37,914 bases of DNA, taken from Lichenicola sp964658455 (GTDB taxonomy: Bacteria > Pseudomonadota > Alphaproteobacteria > Acetobacterales > Acetobacteraceae). The stretch covers positions 1 through 37,914 of the forward strand of contig CAZZZA010000016.1 in the NCBI GenBank assembly GCA_964658455.1, read 5' to 3'. The notes beneath the pieces are model-generated. The model was not told the DNA's origin and did not search any database. It worked only from the letters and a program-made list of their open reading frames with translations. Of this stretch, positions 34,009 through 37,914 are shown piece after piece. Position 1 is the first letter of the stretch, and each line of letters starts with the position of its first letter. The position numbers were made by a program, and so were the translations under genes.

Positions 34009-35411
34009 TGCGGTTGGTTCCGGTGCTCGGCGCCCTGGCCGTCCTGGAGCTGCTGCGCGGCCGGGTTGGCCTCGGCGGCGGTCGGCACATCGACCTTGAG
34101 TTCGGTGCGCCGGTTCATCTCGCGCCCGGCTTCGCTGTCGTTGCTGGCCAGCGGTTCGGTCTCGCCGCGCCCGGTCACATGCAGCCGCTCCGGCCTGACA
34201 TGGCGCGAGAGGATGTCGGCGACCGATTGCGCGCGGGCCTGCGACAAGGCCCAGTTCGACGGGAAGCGCACCGAGTGCATCGGCTGACTGTCGGTATAGC
34301 CGACCACCTCGATGCGGCCGGTGCCTTCCGCCAGCGCGTTGCCGATATGGTCGATCGCCGCCTCGAACTTCGGCGACACGTCGGCGCTGCCGGACGGGAA
34401 CATGCCGGCATTGCGGATCCGCACCAGCATGGTCTGGCCGTCGCCGCTGACGGTGACCAGCCTGGCGGCGATCTCCGGCGCCAGCAGCGTCCTGGTGCGG
34501 TCGATCGCCGCCGGCGCGGTCTGGGCCGGCGCGATCGGCCGGCTGGCCGCGATCGCGACCGGCCCGTTCGGCGGCGCCGCGGCGAACGCCTGCAGGGTCG
34601 CGTCGGAGAAGCGGTTGATCATCAGGCTGAGGACGAGGAATCCCATCAGCAGCAAGGCCAGCGTCACCGAGCCGATGGTCCAGAGCGCGATGCCCGAGCG
34701 CACCGGCTCGTGGCGCGCATCGACGCCCTGCCAATGCGGCGACAATTCGCGCTCGAAATCGCCGTAGATCTGCCGCAGCGTCAAATACAGGCTCTCCCGG
34801 GTCCGGGCCAGTTCGAGCGCGCCGTTCTGCACCACTCGCATCCTGCCCTCGAAGCCGAGGGCGAGGCACACATACATCAGCGCCAGCACGTCGCGGTTGG
34901 TGCCGGGATCCTTGTGCAGATGCGCCAGCAGATCGAAGAACCGCTCGCCGCCAGACACGTCGGTATGGAACGTGCTCACCATGCTGTGCGTCGCCCAGCT
35001 CGAATAGGCGCCCCACGGCGTGCTGAGCACGATGTCGTCGAGCGTCGCGCACAAGGCGTAGTGCGCGGCGCGCGCCTGTTCCGGCGGCACGCTGGCGGCC
35101 AGGATGCGGCGCTCGAAATTCTTGGTCTCCTCGACCGCGCTGGCGCGCAGCGTCTCGACGTCGCGCTGCGTCGGACTGCCGCGCAGCCGGCGGGCGAGGT
35201 TCAGCACCGGTGTCGCGGCGCCGACCACGACGTTGAACGAGGCCTGGGTGAGGGCGGCGAAATCCAGCCGTGTCGGCGGCAGCGGCACCGCCGGCTGGGT
35301 CGGCGGCGGCATGCCGGGAGCCGGGCCCGACGGCCGCGCCGCCGGCCGCCGGCCGCCCGGGGTGGGTTTGATGATCGTGCGTTCGCCGTCGCCCTGATAC
35401 GGATCAGACAT
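34005..35411 (-). CDS. tssL: T6SS protein TssL (DotU) with C-terminal OmpA-like peptidoglycan-binding domain
   Basis: This 468-residue protein anchors the T6SS membrane complex. Its cytoplasmic N-terminus (1-50) is disordered and carries GERTIIKPTPGG with Thr12 as a possible phospho-acceptor. Residues about 50-235 are the DotU domain (LCATLDDIVLSTPWG; FFDLLAHLHKDP; LALGFEGRMRV), a single span is at 241-264, and an OmpA/peptidoglycan-binding domain is at about 315-440 (EVVGYTDSQPM with Asp374; GRGETEPLASND; EMNRRTELKV). Such extended TssL proteins are known in Agrobacterium and others, where they help fix the apparatus to the cell wall. I chose the ATG at 35409-35411; a GTG at 35435 is less likely. 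It starts 53 bases after tssK, and its stop overlaps tssM. Confidence 0.95.
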   Translation of the reverse strand: MSDPYQGDGERTIIKPTPGGRRPAARPSGPAPGMPPPTQPAVPLPPTRLDFAALTQASFNVVVGAATPVLNLARRLRGSPTQRDVETLRASAVEETKNFERRILAASVPPEQARAAHYALCATLDDIVLSTPWGAYSSWATHSMVSTFHTDVSGGERFFDLLAHLHKDPGTNRDVLALMYVCLALGFEGRMRVVQNGALELARTRESLYLTLRQIYGDFERELSPHWQGVDARHEPVRSGIALWTIGSVTLALLLMGFLVLSLMINRFSDATLQAFAAAPPNGPVAIAASRPIAPAQTAPAAIDRTRTLLAPEIAARLVTVSGDGQTMLVRIRNAGMFPSGSADVSPKFEAAIDHIGNALAEGTGRIEVVGYTDSQPMHSVRFPSNWALSQARAQSVADILSRHVRPERLHVTGRGETEPLASNDSEAGREMNRRTELKVDVPTAAEANPAAQQLQDGQGAEHRNQPQ

Positions 35412-35464
35412 CGTCGTGGCCTTTCGCGTCCCCACGGTTCATTGCGACACTGGCCATGGCCCGG

Positions 35465-36802
35465 CTAGCTCCGTATCGCCCACAATTCGATCTCGATCTG
35501 CGGGAAGTGGCCGGCCAGATGGACCGCCACCGCGCCCGAGCTTTCCAGCTGCTTCCAGAACGGGCTGGAGCGTTCCAGTTCGAAATAGACCGAGCCGGCA
35601 CGATACGGCAGTTGCCGCGGCGCCACCGGCACCGGCCGGATCGGGATGCCGGGCAGCGCCACGTTGACGAGTTGCGCGATCTGCTCGACCGGACCGATCT
35701 TGATCTGGTTCGGCAGCAGCCGCCGCAACTGCTCGCCCGGCATCTCGGCGCGCACCACCAGCACGAACGTCGCCGTCAGCAGCAGCGGCCGATCGGTGAT
35801 GGTGCCGACGCGCACGCCATGACGCCGCGCCTGCAGCGGGATCTCGACCGCGTTCTGCTCGAGCACCGCGGAGAGCGACTGCCGGAGATCGGCGAACACC
35901 GGCGTGAAGCTCGCCAGCAGGTCGCCGTGCTTGTAGGGCGGAAACACCGTCGCCCGCTTGCTCTCGGCGGTGAAGCTGGCCAGCTCCCCGGCGATCTGGA
36001 TGCAGAGCTGGTAGAGATCCTCGGGGTGCATCGTGCCCGCCGAGGCGAGGGCATGGCGCAGCAGCGGATCGTAGCGGTTCAGTGCCTGCAGCAGCAGGAA
36101 ATCCGCGACCTCGGAGGTGCCGCGCAGCGTCGGATCGGCCATGCGGGCGGCGATCGCCTCGACACGATGCGTGATCAGGCCTTGCAGTTCCGCCAGGAAG
36201 CCGGACAGCAGCGGTTGCGCCGCACAGTTCAGGCAGGGTGCGACGAATTTCTCGTCGAGCACGACCGTGAGGTCGGCGCGGACCTCGACGATCCTGGCCA
36301 CGGCGAGAAGATTGAAGCCCGCCGTCGGCCCGGACGACAGGCCGTAGGAGAGACGCAGCCTGCCGACCTCGATCGACGAGGACGCGAAGGATCCGGTATT
36401 GGCATCGGACGTCTCGAAGCCGGACCGGCGTAAGCGCGTGCCCGCCTCCTCGCGCCGGTCGCCGCCGATCTCGTAGGCGCCGGGCTGCTGCGCGGGCAGC
36501 TTGAGATAGACGGTGGCGCCGCGATCGGCATCGGTGAGGTCGAGCGGCGCCGGGTGGTCGGCATCCTCCGGCAGCCGGAACGGCGTGCCGTCGGCGAAGG
36601 CGCCGCGGCATGACGACAGCGCGAACTTGCCGATCGCCAGCATGTCCCGGTCGATGGCGATCTCGGCGACGCCCCAGCGATGCGGCGCCATGTCGCGCGT
36701 GGCCGCATGCACCAGATGCTCGGTCCAGCGATCGGCCTGCTGGAAATGCTGCACGCGGAGGAACATGCCCTCCGCCCACACCACCCGGTCGCGACCGGAC
36801 AT
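35465..36802 (-). CDS. tssK: T6SS baseplate protein TssK
   Basis: This 445-residue protein links the baseplate to the membrane complex. Typical features are the N-terminal VVWAEGMFLRVQHFQQADRW, matching the usual WxEGxxLxPQHFQ, and the central LNRYDPLLRHALASAGTMHPE, then YQLCIQIAGELASF. The C-terminal domain, which contacts TssL and TssM in studied systems, ends with YRAGSVYFELERSSPFWKQL and FPQIEIELWAIRS. The ATG lies 4 bases after the tssJ stop. Its length and order in the operon are normal. It shows no unusual gaps. Confidence 0.95.
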   Translation of the reverse strand: MSGRDRVVWAEGMFLRVQHFQQADRWTEHLVHAATRDMAPHRWGVAEIAIDRDMLAIGKFALSSCRGAFADGTPFRLPEDADHPAPLDLTDADRGATVYLKLPAQQPGAYEIGGDRREEAGTRLRRSGFETSDANTGSFASSSIEVGRLRLSYGLSSGPTAGFNLLAVARIVEVRADLTVVLDEKFVAPCLNCAAQPLLSGFLAELQGLITHRVEAIAARMADPTLRGTSEVADFLLLQALNRYDPLLRHALASAGTMHPEDLYQLCIQIAGELASFTAESKRATVFPPYKHGDLLASFTPVFADLRQSLSAVLEQNAVEIPLQARRHGVRVGTITDRPLLLTATFVLVVRAEMPGEQLRRLLPNQIKIGPVEQIAQLVNVALPGIPIRPVPVAPRQLPYRAGSVYFELERSSPFWKQLESSGAVAVHLAGHFPQIEIELWAIRS

Positions 36803-36806
36803 CGGC

Positions 36807-37259
36807 TCAGTCCGCTTTGTTCAGAACGACGGTATCGCCGTTCAGCGTCGCCCGCGCCCGCCCGTTCTGCGGCAGCGGCAGGCTGGCGTGCCAGACCGCG
36901 TTGTCGATCTTCTGGAACGAGGCCGCCACGCCGACATATTTCAGATCGTCGCCGACCGGCAAGGTCACCGTCTGCGTCTGGCCCGGCCGCATCATCAGGT
37001 CCTGCGACGAGATCAGATCGCCGCCCAGCGGGTGCTTCTCGGTGTCGCTCAGGGTGAAGAAGTCGGTGTTGTCGAACCTGGCGGCCGACCGCAGCGCATA
37101 GATGTGGACCTGCACCGGCATGGACTCCCCGATCAGATCGGGATTGACCCGCGCCGCCGTGTTCAGCGTCAGTTGCAGCTTGTCCGGCCCGCAGGCGGCG
37201 AGGCCCGACAGGGTGAGCAGGGCGGCCAGGACGGGTAGGGCGCGGCAGGCAGGAATCAT
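36807..37259 (-). CDS. tssJ: T6SS outer-membrane lipoprotein TssJ
   Basis: This 150-residue lipoprotein has a type II signal peptide with lipobox L-A-A-C, so the acylated cysteine is Cys23, followed by Gly24. A Gly at +2 is compatible with outer-membrane sorting. The mature domain has the small beta-sandwich of TssJ: LQLTLNTAARVNPDLIGESM, VQVHIYALRSAARFDNTDFF and VGVAASFQKIDNAVW. It pairs with the C-terminal end of TssM. Some alphaproteobacterial T6SS clusters, such as that of Agrobacterium, lack an annotated TssJ, so its presence here is worth noting. The gene starts 39 bases after the FHA gene's stop and ends 4 bases before tssK. Confidence 0.9.
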   Translation of the reverse strand: MIPACRALPVLAALLTLSGLAACGPDKLQLTLNTAARVNPDLIGESMPVQVHIYALRSAARFDNTDFFTLSDTEKHPLGGDLISSQDLMMRPGQTQTVTLPVGDDLKYVGVAASFQKIDNAVWHASLPLPQNGRARATLNGDTVVLNKAD

Positions 37260-37298
37260 CGATCGGTCATCCGGAAATCTACGGGTGGGCGGCCGCCG

Positions 37299-37914
37299 TC
37301 AGGAGGCCCGGTTCATTTGCCTCGCATAGGCGCTGGCCATCGGGCCGAGCAGCGAGCGGCTGGCCGGATCCTCCTGCCGCGCCCGCACCTCGGCGTAGAG
37401 TCGTTCGAAAATCTGCCAGTAGCGCGCCTTCTTGGCGCCTGAGAACATCGATCCCAGGCCGGTATCCTCGTCGCCCTCGCTCCTGATCCGCGCCGGATCG
37501 AGTTGCGACAGCAGCGTCGCCATCGCCTCGCCGACCGCGGCCACCATCGCCACCTCGTGACGCTTGAGATCGTCCAGGCTCTGCTGCATGCAGGCCGGGC
37601 CGGGCATGAAGCCGGGCGGCGCATCGCCGAGCAGCGCCATCATGCAGGCCTGCCGGTCGGGCACGAATTTCAGCGCGTTGTTGTCGCGCGGCCGGATCAT
37701 GGTCTGCTCGATGCGCAGTTCGGCCTTCAGCATCGCGCGCGACGACTGGATGTCGCGCATGCCGTCGACTGCGGTCCGCACCATCGCCCCGGCATTGCGC
37801 AGCAGCGTGTGGCAATCATGCTGTTCCGACAGGCCCTGCGGCAGACCCGCCCCCTCCAGGAAGGCGGCCATCAGGCTCGCGGCGTCGGCGGTCAGCGGCG
37901 CCGGCACGGCGGGC
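37299..37914 (-). CDS. C-terminal part of T6SS FHA-domain protein TagH (cut by window edge)
   Basis: At least 205 residues are visible, with the reading frame open to the window end. The segment matches the C-terminal domain of T6SS-associated FHA proteins (TagH/ImpI/Fha): MAAFLEGAGLP, then AELRIEQTMIRPRDNNALKF, VPDRQACMMALLG, QSLDDLKRHEVAMVAAVGEA, KKARYWQIFERLYAEVRARQ and LLGPMASAYARQMNRAS. The N-terminal FHA domain, which reads phosphothreonine, would lie to the right outside the window. It is the first gene of the T6SS genes seen here; the sheath, tube and effector genes (tssB/C, hcp, tssH, vgrG) are absent and would also be expected beyond the edge. Confidence 0.9.
   Translation of the reverse strand, partial: PAVPAPLTADAASLMAAFLEGAGLPQGLSEQHDCHTLLRNAGAMVRTAVDGMRDIQSSRAMLKAELRIEQTMIRPRDNNALKFVPDRQACMMALLGDAPPGFMPGPACMQQSLDDLKRHEVAMVAAVGEAMATLLSQLDPARIRSEGDEDTGLGSMFSGAKKARYWQIFERLYAEVRARQEDPASRSLLGPMASAYARQMNRAS

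Noticed and set aside
32791..34287. 498-codon plus-strand frame opposite tssM
   Set aside because: It is an antisense artefact of GC-rich coding; TssM is unmistakable on the minus strand.
34009..35052. N-terminal extension of tssM to 35052 giving 1537 codons
   Set aside because: The extra part lies out of frame over tssL and reads as Arg-rich shadow. The ATG at 34008 overlaps the tssL stop and begins a normal IcmF N-terminus.

Overview
The window is GC-rich, gene-dense DNA with frequent ATGA start/stop overlaps. It carries catabolic operons, a UgpC-type sugar ABC transporter and an imp-type type VI secretion (T6SS) operon. Together these suggest an alphaproteobacterium, plausibly an acetic-acid-bacterium relative (Acetobacteraceae/Rhodospirillales). 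That is inferred from content and style only; there is no rRNA or tRNA gene to anchor it.

Layout. (1) 1-719: no intact gene, only degraded coding remnants. (2) 720-6833, minus strand: a six-gene catabolic operon, read porin (OprB) -> zinc-type dehydrogenase -> MFS importer -> cupin -> extradiol-type VOC dioxygenase -> polysaccharide-deacetylase-like hydrolase. The last five genes overlap their neighbours by 4 to 29 bases. (3) 7171-8726: an SDR protein lacking the usual YxxxK, convergent with a GntR/FCD regulator. (4) 8902-12247, plus strand: FAH-family hydrolase, glutaryl-CoA dehydrogenase and a class III CoA-transferase, divergent from the GntR gene and probably controlled by it. (5) 12495-17736: a polyol (tetritol-type) dehydrogenase of the GolD/DthD kind followed by an ABC importer (ATPase, binding protein, two permeases). 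(6) 17932-21754: a three-gene exported-protein module of unknown function (DUF4331, TPR protein, HupE/UreJ-type membrane protein with an EF-hand loop). (7) 21765-25053, minus strand: a PEP-mutase/isocitrate-lyase-family lyase, an N-carbamoylsarcosine-amidase-like cysteine hydrolase, a RutA-like flavin oxygenase and a six-TM membrane protein. (8) 25218-27943: 6-phosphogluconate dehydrogenase and an LplT-like MFS protein. (9) 27928-37914, minus strand: the distal part of a T6SS operon, read tagH (cut by the window edge) -> tssJ -> tssK -> tssL (with OmpA domain) -> tssM -> tagF-pppA fusion -> ppkA.

How the genes may work together. The porin and MFS genes probably bring an aromatic or similar acid into the cell for the dehydrogenase, cupin and ring-cleaving dioxygenase. 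The FAH/GcdH/CoA-transferase set would process a dicarboxylate such as glutarate through glutaryl-CoA to crotonyl-CoA. The ABC cluster would import and oxidise a sugar alcohol. The RutA-like oxygenase and the amidase-like hydrolase overlap by 4 bases, and together suggest oxidative opening of a cyclic amide followed by hydrolysis. The T6SS genes include a full threonine-phosphorylation switch: kinase PpkA, phosphatase PppA fused to the repressor TagF, and the phosphothreonine reader TagH.

The observations I rate highest are: the DUF4331-TPR-HupE/UreJ module as an undescribed envelope system; an apparent CTG start for ppkA, which adds an N-terminus with an R-T-x-[IL]-x-P motif also present at the N-terminus of TssL; the RutA-like/amidase pair found without the other rut genes; and several enzymes with substituted catalytic residues.
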